From Pseudomonas sp. Choline-02u-1 (GTDB lineage Bacteria > Pseudomonadota > Gammaproteobacteria > Pseudomonadales > Pseudomonadaceae): 64,000 nt of DNA. Where the stretch lies: positions 434,001-498,000 of the forward strand of contig NZ_PJBC01000065.1 in assembly GCF_002836515.1 (NCBI RefSeq). The letters are read 5' to 3'. Below the pieces are notes generated by a model. That model was not told the origin of the DNA. It searched no databases and was given only the letters and a program-made list of their open reading frames with translations. Below, piece after piece: positions 17,786-27,236 of the stretch (positions are counted from its first letter, which is position 1; each line of letters opens with the position of its first letter). The translations under genes were made by a program, and so were the position numbers.

Positions 17786-17804
17786 TAGCTATTTCAAACC
17801 CACA

Positions 17805-19781
17805 TCAACGGAAGCGATCAACCTCGGAACGCAGATCCGCCGCCAGCTTCTCCAGCTCTTTTGCGGTGACAGCCAGATTCGAAACAACCTCACGCTGTTC
17901 GCTGTTGGCCAAGGCAATGCTCTGCAGATTACTGCTGAGCAACGTCGCCGTGCTGCTCTGCTCCTGAGTCGCAGTAGTGATCGCCGCGAACTGCTGGCCT
18001 GCCGAACGGCTCTGCTCGTCGATCCGCGCCAGCGCCGAGGCGACATTGGCGTTGCGCGACAGACCTTCCTGCATCAGCACGTTGCCCTGTTCCATGGTGC
18101 TGATCGCGTTGCCGGTTTCCTGCTGGATGCTGTGGATCATGCTCGAAATTTCATCGGTCGCCTGACGGGTACGCGAGGCAAGGCTGCGCACTTCGTCCGC
18201 GACCACGGCGAAACCACGGCCCTGCTCACCGGCACGAGCGGCTTCGATGGCAGCGTTGAGCGCCAACAGGTTGGTTTGCTCGGCGATCGAGGTGATCACG
18301 CCGACAATGCCGCCGATTTCCTGCGAGCGCTGCCCCAGCGTGTTGATCACGCTGGCGGTGCTGTTCAGCGCACCAGCGATCTGCTCCAGCGAGGACGACG
18401 CTTCTTCCATCGAGCTGCGGCCAATCTGCGTTTGCTGAGCGTTTTCCTGCGCCAGGCGCTGCGTCGCGCCCATGTTGTCGGCGATGTTCAGCGACGTCGC
18501 GCTGAACTCTTCTACAGCGCCGGCCATGCTGGTGATTTCGCCCGACTGCTGCTCCATGCCTTCATAAGCACCGCCGGACAAACCGGACAGCGCCTGCGCA
18601 CGGCTGTTGACCTCTTCCGAGGCACGGCGGATGTGCTCGACCATGGTCGACAGCGCTTGGCTCATCTGGTTGAACGCGCGGGACAGCTGACCGATTTCAT
18701 CGTGGCTCGAGACGTTCAGACGCACGCTCAGATCACCGGCGCCCAAGGCTTCGGCCTGACGTACCAGATCACTCAGTGGCGCCAGTTTGCTGCGCAGCAG
18801 CCAGACCACAGAACCGACCGCGAGCATCATTGCCAGCAGGCTGCCGATCGCCAGTTGCGTACCGACGCTCCAGGTCACCGCGCGGATCTCGGCTTTCGGC
18901 ATGCTCGCTACCACCGACCACGGGCCTCCCTCGAACGGCACGGCGATGCTGTAGAAGTCTTCGCCATTGTCGCTCCAGAACTCACCTTTACCCGGGGTTT
19001 TCACCAGGCTGTTGATGGCTGGCACGGCTTGATCCAGTGCTTCGACGCCGGCAATCGGCACCAGCCATTTGTTCTGCTCGTCGAGCAAGGCCAGCGAGCC
19101 GGTCTGGCCGATGCGGAAGCGCTTGAGATTGGCGAACTGCGCGTTCTGCGCATCGGTGTAGTCGAAACCGACGTACAGCACGGCGATGATCTTGCTGCCC
19201 GCGTCGCGCACCGGCGTGTATTGGGACATGTAGTAGCGCTCGAACAGCAGCGAGCGGCCGACATAACTCTGCCCCGCCATCAACTTGGCGTACGCCGGGT
19301 TGGCATGATCAAGCACAGTGCCGATGGCACGGGTGCCGTCCTGTTTGCTGACGTTGGTGCTGACACGAATGAAATCGTCGCCGCTGCGCACGAATACCGT
19401 GGCCACGCCGGCGGTCATCTGCTTGAACTCGTCAACTTCCTTGAAGTTGTTGTTCAGCACCTCGTTGCCAAGGTGCAGGCCCGGGGTCTGCACGCCGGCC
19501 ACGGTCACTGGTTGGTCCGGGTGCACACTCAGGCCACTGCCGAAGCGCTTTTCAAACAGCCCGCTCAGGCGCAGGGTGCTTTCGCGCAGCGTGCCGTGGA
19601 AGGTACTGAGCTGGTCGGCCAGCAGCCGGGCCTCACTGGCCAGGTGCTCTTCACGGGTGGCGAGGTTGGCGGAATCCAGCGAACGCAAAGCGAACACCGT
19701 ACTGCCGCTGATGACTATCGCCAGTATGACAGCGAGGGCGAGGCCCAACTGCGAGGCGATCCGAGCACGAGGTTGAGACAT
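17805..19781 (-). CDS. methyl-accepting chemotaxis protein with Cache sensor
   Basis: A 658-aa transmembrane chemoreceptor. The N-terminal membrane helix (LGLALAVILAIVISGSTVFAL) is followed by a periplasmic Cache_3-Cache_2 sensor of about 270 residues (VFVRSGDDFIRVSTNVSKQDGTRAIGT, PVRDAGSKIIAVLYVGFDY), a second membrane helix, a HAMP domain (LSVRLNVSSHDEIGQLSRAFNQM) and the signalling hairpin tip EIGGIVGVITSIAEQTNLLALNAAIEAARAGEQGRGFAVVADEVR. It has no CheR-tethering pentapeptide at the end. The ligand is unknown; single-Cache receptors of this group often bind small organic acids. AGGAG precedes ATG 19781. Confidence 0.92.
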   Translation of the reverse strand: MSQPRARIASQLGLALAVILAIVISGSTVFALRSLDSANLATREEHLASEARLLADQLSTFHGTLRESTLRLSGLFEKRFGSGLSVHPDQPVTVAGVQTPGLHLGNEVLNNNFKEVDEFKQMTAGVATVFVRSGDDFIRVSTNVSKQDGTRAIGTVLDHANPAYAKLMAGQSYVGRSLLFERYYMSQYTPVRDAGSKIIAVLYVGFDYTDAQNAQFANLKRFRIGQTGSLALLDEQNKWLVPIAGVEALDQAVPAINSLVKTPGKGEFWSDNGEDFYSIAVPFEGGPWSVVASMPKAEIRAVTWSVGTQLAIGSLLAMMLAVGSVVWLLRSKLAPLSDLVRQAEALGAGDLSVRLNVSSHDEIGQLSRAFNQMSQALSTMVEHIRRASEEVNSRAQALSGLSGGAYEGMEQQSGEITSMAGAVEEFSATSLNIADNMGATQRLAQENAQQTQIGRSSMEEASSSLEQIAGALNSTASVINTLGQRSQEIGGIVGVITSIAEQTNLLALNAAIEAARAGEQGRGFAVVADEVRSLASRTRQATDEISSMIHSIQQETGNAISTMEQGNVLMQEGLSRNANVASALARIDEQSRSAGQQFAAITTATQEQSSTATLLSSNLQSIALANSEQREVVSNLAVTAKELEKLAADLRSEVDRFR

Positions 19782-19968
19782 GAACAGCTCCTGGCCGAGC
19801 CACCGAATCCTCCCTGATCGCGGTAATTGCCCGGAAAATATTCTAATAATTGGGGTAGCGCGAAACCGGCACGACGGTTCCACAAGCTCGTAGTCGGCGC
19901 TGAAACCGAATACTTGAGCACTTTGCGAGGGTATGGCGCAGTAGTGGCATTGTGCCGGCTCGAACGTT

Positions 19969-20889
19969 TCAGCTCAAGCGCTCTACCGCCGGCAATTGCA
20001 TGGCGCGGACTTCGCCTTGCAGGAAGTCACTGAGACGGCGCAAACGTTCACCTCCCGGACGCGGTTTTGGCCACACCAGATAATAATTCAGGCCACTGGC
20101 CACGGCAGTCGGCCATGGCAGACTCAAGCGACCTTGCGCGACATCTTCGGCAACCATCAACAAATCACCCATGGAAACGCCATAGCCACGCGCCGCCGCG
20201 ATCATGCCCAGCTCCAGGGTGTCGAATACCTGCCCACCCTTCAGCGATACCTGATTAGACAGGCCCATGCGCTCCAGCCAGCTGCGCCAGTCGCGGCGAT
20301 CCGGGGTCGGATGCAGCAGTTCGGCGCTCGCCAGGCGCGCCACGTCCCAGGGTTTGTCATTGAGCAGGTTCGGCGCGCCGACCGGAATCAGCTCCTCGGG
20401 AAACAGCAGGCTCGCTTCCCAATCCGGCGGGAAATGCCCATCACTGAGCAACACCGCACAATCGAAAGGTTCGTTGTTGAAGTCCACCGAATCGATGTCC
20501 ATCCACGCACTGGTCAACTGCACCTCATTGCCCGGCTGCAAGTGGCGGAAGCGACTCAACCGCGCCAGCAGCCAACGCATGGTCAGCGTTGAAGGCGCCT
20601 TCATGCGCAGGATGTCGTCCTCGGCACGCAAGGTATTGCAGGCGCGTTCAAGGGCGGCAAAGCCTTCGCGAATCCCGGGCAACAGCAGCCGCGCCGATTC
20701 GGTCAGTTGCAGGTTGCGCCCGCTGCGATGGAACAGCCGGCAGGCGAAGTGTTCTTCGAGGGTGCGCATGTGCCGACTGACCGCGCTCTGGGTGATCGAT
20801 AGCTCTTCTGCTGCGCGAGTGAACGAGCTGTGTCGCGCTGCCGCTTCGAATGCGCGCAGGGCATACAACGGCGGAAGGCGTCGGGACAT
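19969..20889 (-). CDS. LysR family regulator (GcvA-like)
   Basis: A 306-aa regulator. The HTH region is PLYALRAFEAAARHSSFTRAAEELSITQSAVSRHMRTLEEHF, followed by a type 2 periplasmic-binding effector domain. The LxxLxAFxAAxRxxSFxxAAxEL pattern and RLFxR motif place it in the GcvA/AmpR branch. Translation from ATG 20889 has GGAG 9 bp upstream. It is divergent from the MATE gene, 154 bp away, which it may regulate (inference). Confidence 0.88.
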   Translation of the reverse strand: MSRRLPPLYALRAFEAAARHSSFTRAAEELSITQSAVSRHMRTLEEHFACRLFHRSGRNLQLTESARLLLPGIREGFAALERACNTLRAEDDILRMKAPSTLTMRWLLARLSRFRHLQPGNEVQLTSAWMDIDSVDFNNEPFDCAVLLSDGHFPPDWEASLLFPEELIPVGAPNLLNDKPWDVARLASAELLHPTPDRRDWRSWLERMGLSNQVSLKGGQVFDTLELGMIAAARGYGVSMGDLLMVAEDVAQGRLSLPWPTAVASGLNYYLVWPKPRPGGERLRRLSDFLQGEVRAMQLPAVERLS

Positions 20890-21043
20890 ACGCAAAGCTC
20901 CAGGAACGGGGATATGACCAATGTGGCCAAGAGGTTTCAGGATGAGTATTACTCATGCAACCCATCCTTTTTATCCCTTTGTGCAAAGTCTGCCAAGCGC
21001 CGAGAATCCATGCTCTTCTGTTCCCTCTGATATTTGGGTGGTG

Positions 21044-22444
21044 ATGACCATGCAGCATCCTGTGCGTACCGAACTCTGGGCCATTTTGCGGCTGGCGGGG
21101 CCGCTGATTGCTTCGCAGTTGGCGCACATGCTGATGGTGCTGACCGACACTCTGATGATGGCGCGCTTGAGTCCAGAAGCGCTGGCCGGCGGCGGCCTCG
21201 GTGCGGCGAGCTACTCGTTCGTGTCGATCTTCTGCATTGGCGTGATTGCAGCGGTTGGCACGCTGGTGGCCATCCGTCAGGGTGCTGGCGACATCATCGG
21301 CGCCGCGCGCCTGACGCAGGCCGGGTTGTGGCTGGCCTGGCTGATGGCGCTCGGCGCCGGGCTGTTGTTGTGGAACCTCAAACCGGTGTTGCTGCTGTTC
21401 GGCCAGACCGAAACCAACGTCGACGCCGCCGGGCAATTCCTCATCGCTCTGCCCTTCGCGCTGCCCGGTTATCTGAGCTTCATGGCCCTGCGCGGCTTTA
21501 CCAGCGCAATCGGCCGGGCGACGCCGGTGATGGTCATCAGCCTCGCCGGCACCGTGGCCAACTTCCTGCTCAACTACGCATTGATCACCGGCATGTTCGG
21601 CCTGCCGCAACTGGGTCTGACCGGCATCGGTCTGGTCACGGCGATCGTCGCCAATTGCATGGCGTTAACGCTGGCCTGGCACATTCGACGGCACCCGGCC
21701 TATGACGCTTATCCATTGCGCGCTGGTCTGTCGCGGCCGAACCGGCAATACCTGAAAGAACTCTGGCGCCTGGGCCTGCCGATTGGCGGCACCTATGCGG
21801 TGGAAGTCGGGCTGTTTGCTTTTGCCGCGCTGTGCATGGGCACCATGGGCAGTACGCAAATGGGCGCGCATCAGATCGCACTGCAGATCGTGTCGGTGGC
21901 GTTCATGGTCCCGGCCGGCATGTCCTATGCCATTACCATGCGCGTCGGCCAACATTACGGCGCCGGGCAACTGGTTGATGCGCGCATGTCCGGGCGTGTC
22001 GGCATCGCCTTTGGCGCAGTGGTGATGCTCGGCTTTGCCCTGGTGTTCTGGCTGTGGCCGAATCAGTTGGTCGGCCTGTTTCTCGACCACAACGACCCGG
22101 CGTTTGCCGAGGTCATCCGTCTGGCGGTCAGCCTGCTGGCGGTTGCGGCGTGGTTCGAATTGTTCGACGGCACGCAGACAATTGCCATGGGCTGCATTCG
22201 TGGGCTCAAGGATGCCAAGACGACGTTTCTCGTGGGCCTCGCTTGCTATTGGCTGATTGGCGCGCCGGCGGCCTGGTGGATGGCGTTCCACCTCAACTGG
22301 GGGCCGACGGGCGTCTGGTGGGGTCTGGCGTTGGGGTTGGCGTGCGCGGCGGTGAGCCTGACCCTGGCGTTCGAATGGAAGATGCAGCGGATGATTCGGC
22401 GCGAGCCGATTGCAGAGAGGTTCGAGGCCATCGAAGCAGATTAA
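21044..22444 (+). CDS. MATE family efflux transporter (NorM type)
   Basis: A 466-aa protein with 12 predicted membrane helices in two MATE repeats (LAGPLIASQLAHMLMVLTDTLMMARLSPEALAGGGLG; LGLPIGGTYAVEVGLFAFAALCMGTMGSTQMGAHQIALQI). It would export cationic drugs or metabolites with Na+ or H+. ATG 21044 and ATG 21050 are both possible starts; the upstream frame to 20921 is less likely because it lacks a hydrophobic start. It is divergent from the LysR gene and followed by a REP hairpin. Confidence 0.9.
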   Translation: MTMQHPVRTELWAILRLAGPLIASQLAHMLMVLTDTLMMARLSPEALAGGGLGAASYSFVSIFCIGVIAAVGTLVAIRQGAGDIIGAARLTQAGLWLAWLMALGAGLLLWNLKPVLLLFGQTETNVDAAGQFLIALPFALPGYLSFMALRGFTSAIGRATPVMVISLAGTVANFLLNYALITGMFGLPQLGLTGIGLVTAIVANCMALTLAWHIRRHPAYDAYPLRAGLSRPNRQYLKELWRLGLPIGGTYAVEVGLFAFAALCMGTMGSTQMGAHQIALQIVSVAFMVPAGMSYAITMRVGQHYGAGQLVDARMSGRVGIAFGAVVMLGFALVFWLWPNQLVGLFLDHNDPAFAEVIRLAVSLLAVAAWFELFDGTQTIAMGCIRGLKDAKTTFLVGLACYWLIGAPAAWWMAFHLNWGPTGVWWGLALGLACAAVSLTLAFEWKMQRMIRREPIAERFEAIEAD

Positions 22445-22445
22445 G

Positions 22446-22525
22446 ATCAAAAAGATCGCAGCCTCGGCGGCTCCTGCAAGGGAACACATTCCAAGGTAGG
22501 AGCTGCCGAAGGCTGCGATCTTTAA
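22446..22525. repeat. REP hairpin, 'gatcgcagcc' type
   Basis: Inverted arms from 22454 and to 22520. The left arm has substitutions (gcctcggcggctcctgc). The hairpin directly abuts the stop codons of both convergent genes, MATE and the EAL protein, with its last bases forming the TAA of the latter. Confidence 0.8.
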
Positions 22526-24192
22526 ATGGCTTCCACCGAAGCCTGCTGACTGGCTCCAAAGGTCAGATATTCCACCAGATCCTCCAGCGGCAGCGGTCGG
22601 CTGATCAGGTAACCCTGCACCTGATCGCAACCGAACCCGCGCAGCAATTCCAGCTGCTCCGCCGTCTCGACCCCTTCGGCAACCACTTCAAGGTGCAGGT
22701 TGTGTGCGAGGTTGATCATCGCGTGCACCAGTTTCCGGTTCTCTTCGCGCTGCTCCATGCCGCCGACAAAACTCTTGTCGATCTTCAGCAAGGTGATCGG
22801 CAGGCTATTGAGGTGCACAAACGAGGAGAACCCGGTGCCGAAATCGTCCAGTGAGAAGCGCACGCCGAGACGGCCGAGGGCGTCCATGGTCTGTTTGACC
22901 AGATCGCTGCGCCGCATCACTGCGGTTTCGGTCAGTTCGAACTCCAGCCACTGCGCCTCGACGCCGCGTTCGCCAATCAGGCGGCTGAGCGTCGGCAGCA
23001 ACTGGCTGTCCTGAAACTGCCGGAACGACAGGTTGATCGCCATGTGCAGCGGTGCCAGACCCTGTTCGCGCAAGGCCTGCATATCGCGCAGGGCCCGGGC
23101 AATCACCCAGTAACCCAGCGGCACGATCAGACCACTCTGCTCGGCCAACGGCACGAATTCGCTCGGTGGCAGCAAACCGCGCTCGCCGTGTCGCCAGCGC
23201 ACCAGCGCTTCAAGGCCGACAATCTGGCCATCCTCAAGATTCAGGCGTGGCTGGTAATGCAGTTCCAGCTCATCGCGGCGCAAGGCCCGGCGCAGTTCGC
23301 TTTCGAGGTCGGCCATACTTCGCGCGTTGCGGTTGATGCGTTCGTTGAAGATATGAAAGGTGCAGCCTTGCGTGCTCTTGGCCTGCTGCATGGCGATGTG
23401 CGCGTGCCACATCAATGGATCGGCACCGCCATTGGCGCGGGCATGGGCGATGCCGAGGCTGGAGCCGATCAGCAGGCTTTCGCCATCGACCCAATACGGT
23501 TCGGCCAACGCCTCGGTAATGCGTTCAGCCATCCACTCGGCGCGTTGCGGCGCGCGGCGGGTGTCGATCAGCAAAGCAAATTCATCACTGCCCAGACGCG
23601 CCAGTTGATCGCCGGCCTCCAGCTGACTTTTCAGCCGCGCGACGACTTGCAGGATCAGGCGATCGCCGGCCTGGTGACCAAGAGCGTCGTTGGCATGGCG
23701 AAAGTTATCAAGATCCAGATGCCCAAGGGCAAGGCCGCGACCGTCGCCTTCGGCAAGACGTGCGGTGAGCAAGGTCTGGAAACCCTGACGGTTGGCGATA
23801 CCGGTCAGCGGGTCCTGTTCGGCCAGGCGCTGCAGGGTGTTTTCCAGCACGCCGCGCTCGCGCACATGGCGTAGACAACGCTGGAGCATGCCGGCGTCGA
23901 GGGCGCCGAATACCAGCCAGTCGCTGACACCGACCGGCGCGGTGGCCGGTTCGTGCTCCAGCAGCAGAACGGTCGGCAAACTGCAACGTCCGGGCGCCGG
24001 TTGCAATGCCGGCAGGGTCAGCAGTACCGCGTGGCGGTTGTCCTCGAACAGGCGGCTGACCGAATCCCAGTTCGGTGCGCTGATGAGCACCGCCGCGCTC
24101 CCCATCGGAGCCAGACACTCACGCAACAACGCCGTCCACGCTGGCTCTTCGGCCAGTAGCAGCAAACGCAAGGGTTCGACAGGCGTAGACAA
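22522..24192 (-). CDS. proE: GGDEF/EAL protein, probable c-di-GMP phosphodiesterase (ProE-like)
   Basis: A 556-aa cytoplasmic protein. Residues 1-130 are a REC-like region without a clear phosphoacceptor pattern. The GGDEF domain (about 130-290) has the degenerate signature LGSDEFALL, and the EAL domain (about 300-550) keeps EALVRW, NLSFRQF, ELTETAVM, LDDFGTGFSS and KIDKSFV, so it should hydrolyse c-di-GMP. Position beside rep and the MATE gene matches P. aeruginosa ProE (PA5295) as I recall it; the name rests on synteny and domain order. rep is divergent, 272 bp away, in a gap with no clear feature. Confidence 0.8.
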   Translation of the reverse strand: MSTPVEPLRLLLLAEEPAWTALLRECLAPMGSAAVLISAPNWDSVSRLFEDNRHAVLLTLPALQPAPGRCSLPTVLLLEHEPATAPVGVSDWLVFGALDAGMLQRCLRHVRERGVLENTLQRLAEQDPLTGIANRQGFQTLLTARLAEGDGRGLALGHLDLDNFRHANDALGHQAGDRLILQVVARLKSQLEAGDQLARLGSDEFALLIDTRRAPQRAEWMAERITEALAEPYWVDGESLLIGSSLGIAHARANGGADPLMWHAHIAMQQAKSTQGCTFHIFNERINRNARSMADLESELRRALRRDELELHYQPRLNLEDGQIVGLEALVRWRHGERGLLPPSEFVPLAEQSGLIVPLGYWVIARALRDMQALREQGLAPLHMAINLSFRQFQDSQLLPTLSRLIGERGVEAQWLEFELTETAVMRRSDLVKQTMDALGRLGVRFSLDDFGTGFSSFVHLNSLPITLLKIDKSFVGGMEQREENRKLVHAMINLAHNLHLEVVAEGVETAEQLELLRGFGCDQVQGYLISRPLPLEDLVEYLTFGASQQASVEAI

Positions 24193-24464
24193 GCTGACTC
24201 CCTAGACTCTGCAATGATGTAGGCGGGGCATTATGCCGTTGTGCTGAACAATGACCAATGTGTTGTCTGATGACAACGGCATCGAAACGTTATTTTGTGT
24301 CACGAACGAGAACATTAGCCGCAAAATCCCCGCGCATCCTGCGTGAAAGTAACAAAACCGGCAAATCCGAATCGCGTGCTGCGTCACAAGTCGGACAGAG
24401 CAGCACAAATCGCTGAGCCTGTTAAAATGCCGGCCCATTTCGTCAACGACTCCCGAATTTTCGT

Positions 24465-26474
24465 ATGTCCCGACTCAATCCCCGGCAGCAAGAAGCCGTG
24501 AACTACGTCGGCGGCCCTCTATTGGTGCTCGCCGGTGCTGGCTCCGGCAAGACCAGCGTGATCACGCGCAAGATCGCGCACCTGATCCAGAACTGCGGCA
24601 TCCGCGCCCAGTACATCGTCGCCATGACCTTTACCAACAAGGCCGCGCGCGAGATGAAAGAGCGGGTCGGCACCCTGCTGCGTGCCGGCGAAGGGCGCGG
24701 CCTGACGGTCTGCACCTTCCACAACCTGGGCCTGAACATCATCCGCAAGGAGCATGCGCGGCTGGGCTACAAACCCGGTTTCTCGATTTTCGACGAGACC
24801 GACGTCAAAGCGCTGATGACCGACATCATGCAGAAGGAATACGCAGGCGACGACGGCGTCGACGAGATCAAGAACATGATCGGCGCCTGGAAAAACGACC
24901 TGATCCTGCCGCCCCAGGCCCTGGAAAACGCGCGTAACCCGAAAGAGCAGACCGCCGCCATTGTCTACACCCACTATCAGCGCACGCTCAAGGCGTTCAA
25001 CGCGGTGGACTTCGACGACCTGATCCTGCTGCCGGTGAAACTCTTCGAAGAACATGCCGACATTCTCGAAAAGTGGCAGAACAAGGTGCGCTACCTGCTC
25101 GTCGACGAATACCAGGACACCAACGCCAGCCAGTACCTGCTGGTGAAGATGCTCATCGGCAAGCGCAACCAGTTCACCGTGGTGGGTGACGATGACCAGT
25201 CAATCTACGCCTGGCGTGGCGCGCGGCCGGAAAACCTGATGCTGCTCAAGGACGACTATCCGTCCTTGAAAGTTGTGATGCTCGAGCAGAACTACCGCTC
25301 CACCAGCCGCATCCTGCGCTGCGCCAACGTACTGATCTCGAACAACCCGCACGAATTCGAAAAACAGCTGTGGAGCGAGATGGGCCACGGCGACGAGATC
25401 CGCGTGATCCGCTGCCGCAACGAGGACGCCGAAGCCGAGCGCGTGGCCATGGAAATCCTCAGCCTGCACTTGCGCACCGACCGCCCGTACAGCGATTTCG
25501 CGATTCTCTATCGCGGCAACTATCAGGCGAAGCTGATCGAATTGAAGCTGCAGCACCATCAGGTGCCGTATCGCCTCAGCGGCGGCAACAGCTTCTTCGG
25601 TCGCCAGGAAGTGAAGGACCTGATGGCCTACTTTCGCCTGATCGTTAACCCGGATGACGACAACGCCTTTCTGCGGGTGATCAATGTGCCACGCCGCGAG
25701 ATCGGCTCGACCACATTGGAAAAACTTGGCAACTACGCCACCGAACGCAAGATTTCGATGTACGCCGCCACCGACGAGATCGGCCTCGGCGAACATCTCG
25801 ACAGCCGCTTCACCGATCGCCTGGCGCGCTTCAAGCGCTTCATGGACAAGGTGCGCGAGCAGTGCGCCGGCGAAGATCCGATCTCGGCGCTGCGCAGCAT
25901 GGTCATGGACATCGACTACGAGAACTGGCTGCGTACCAACAGCTCCAGCGACAAGGCTGCGGACTACCGCATGGGCAACGTCTGGTTCCTGATCGAGGCA
26001 TTGAAAAACACCCTTGAGAAAGACGAAGACGGCGAGATGACCGTCGAGGACGCCATCGGCAAACTGGTGCTGCGTGACATGCTCGAGCGCCAGCAGGAAG
26101 AAGAGGACGGTGCCGAAGGTGTGCAAATGATGACGCTGCACGCCTCCAAAGGGCTGGAATTCCCCTACGTATTCATCATGGGCATGGAAGAGGAAATCCT
26201 CCCGCACCGTTCCAGCATCGAAGCCGACACCATCGAAGAAGAACGCCGCCTGGCCTACGTGGGCATCACCCGCGCCCGCCAGACCCTGGCCTTCACCTTC
26301 GCTGCCAAGCGCAAGCAGTACGGTGAAATCATCGACTGCGCGCCGAGTCGCTTTCTGGATGAGCTGCCGCCAGACGATCTGGCCTGGGAAGGCAACGACG
26401 ACACCCCGACTGAAGTCAAAGCCGTGCGTGGTAATAGCGCATTGGCCGATATACGCGCGATGTTAAAGCGCTAG
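24465..26474 (+). CDS. rep: ATP-dependent DNA helicase Rep
   Basis: A 669-aa SF1A helicase moving 3'-5' on single-stranded DNA, used in replication restart and fork progression past obstacles. Walker A AGAGSGKTSVI, motif Ia FTNKAAREM, Walker B LLVDEYQDTN, motif III VVGDDDQSIYAWRGA, motif IV LEQNYRS, motif V MTLHASKGLEFPYV and motif VI YVGITRARQ are all intact. Length is as expected for Rep. xpt follows 57 bp downstream in the same direction. Confidence 0.96.
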   Translation: MSRLNPRQQEAVNYVGGPLLVLAGAGSGKTSVITRKIAHLIQNCGIRAQYIVAMTFTNKAAREMKERVGTLLRAGEGRGLTVCTFHNLGLNIIRKEHARLGYKPGFSIFDETDVKALMTDIMQKEYAGDDGVDEIKNMIGAWKNDLILPPQALENARNPKEQTAAIVYTHYQRTLKAFNAVDFDDLILLPVKLFEEHADILEKWQNKVRYLLVDEYQDTNASQYLLVKMLIGKRNQFTVVGDDDQSIYAWRGARPENLMLLKDDYPSLKVVMLEQNYRSTSRILRCANVLISNNPHEFEKQLWSEMGHGDEIRVIRCRNEDAEAERVAMEILSLHLRTDRPYSDFAILYRGNYQAKLIELKLQHHQVPYRLSGGNSFFGRQEVKDLMAYFRLIVNPDDDNAFLRVINVPRREIGSTTLEKLGNYATERKISMYAATDEIGLGEHLDSRFTDRLARFKRFMDKVREQCAGEDPISALRSMVMDIDYENWLRTNSSSDKAADYRMGNVWFLIEALKNTLEKDEDGEMTVEDAIGKLVLRDMLERQQEEEDGAEGVQMMTLHASKGLEFPYVFIMGMEEEILPHRSSIEADTIEEERRLAYVGITRARQTLAFTFAAKRKQYGEIIDCAPSRFLDELPPDDLAWEGNDDTPTEVKAVRGNSALADIRAMLKR

Positions 26475-26531
26475 AATCGACTACTTTTTAATCTACCTTC
26501 GGCGCCCATCGCGCCAACAGAGGAAGCTGTT

Positions 26532-27104
26532 GTGGAAGCACTGCACAAAAAAATCCGCGAAGAAGGCATCGTGCTTTCCGATCAGGTCCTGAAAGTCGAC
26601 GCTTTCCTGAACCACCAGATCGACCCGGCCCTGATGAAGCTGATCGGTGACGAATTCGCCGCATTGTTCAAGGATTCGGGGATCACCAAGATCGTCACCA
26701 TCGAAGCCTCAGGGATTGCCCCGGCGATCATGACCGGTCTGAACCTCGGCGTGCCGGTGATCTTCGCCCGCAAGCAACAGTCGCTGACCCTGACTGAAAA
26801 CCTGCTGTCGGCGACCGTGTATTCGTTCACCAAAAAGACCGAAAGCACCGTGGCCATCTCCCCACGCCACCTGACCAGCAGCGACCGCGTGCTGATCATC
26901 GACGACTTCCTGGCCAACGGTAAGGCCTCGCAAGCGCTGATCTCGATCATCAAACAGGCCGGCGCCACCGTTGCCGGTCTGGGCATCGTCATCGAGAAGT
27001 CCTTCCAGGGCGGCCGCGCCGAACTGGACTCGCAGGGCTACCGCGTTGAATCGCTGGCTCGCGTGCAATCGCTGAAGGATGGCGTCGTTACCTTCATCGA
27101 GTAA
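26532..27104 (+). CDS. xpt: xanthine phosphoribosyltransferase
   Basis: A 190-aa type I phosphoribosyltransferase that salvages xanthine to XMP with PRPP. The PRPP-binding motif VLIIDDFLANGKAS and the substrate region TIEASGIAPAIMTG are clear. It starts with GTG at 26532, preceded by GAGGAAG; no in-frame ATG is near. Confidence 0.95.
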   Translation: MEALHKKIREEGIVLSDQVLKVDAFLNHQIDPALMKLIGDEFAALFKDSGITKIVTIEASGIAPAIMTGLNLGVPVIFARKQQSLTLTENLLSATVYSFTKKTESTVAISPRHLTSSDRVLIIDDFLANGKASQALISIIKQAGATVAGLGIVIEKSFQGGRAELDSQGYRVESLARVQSLKDGVVTFIE

Positions 27105-27123
27105 CGCCACACCACCGCTCCCC

Positions 27124-27220
27124 TGTAGGAGCTGTCGAGTGAAACGAGGCTGCGATCTTTTGATCCTGATCTTGATCTTCAAACAGATCAAAAGATCGCA
27201 GCGTGCCGCAGCTCCTACAG
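27124..27220. repeat. REP pair, diverged and rearranged copy
   Basis: The arms tgtaggagctgtcg...ggctgcgatcttttgatc and its rough inverse gatcaaaagatcgcagcgtgccgcagctccta flank a short TGATC-rich centre. The arms are interrupted relative to the other five copies of this type. It lies between convergent xpt and the acetyl-CoA hydrolase gene. Confidence 0.75.
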
Positions 27221-27236
27221 GTTTTGCGGTGAGCCT

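Noticed and set aside
16398..19817. A 1139-codon open frame on the plus strand
   Set aside because: It lies exactly antisense to two well-supported minus-strand genes (epimerase-like and chemoreceptor). Its composition (runs of R, H, Q, A) is that of a high-GC shadow, and it has no domain.
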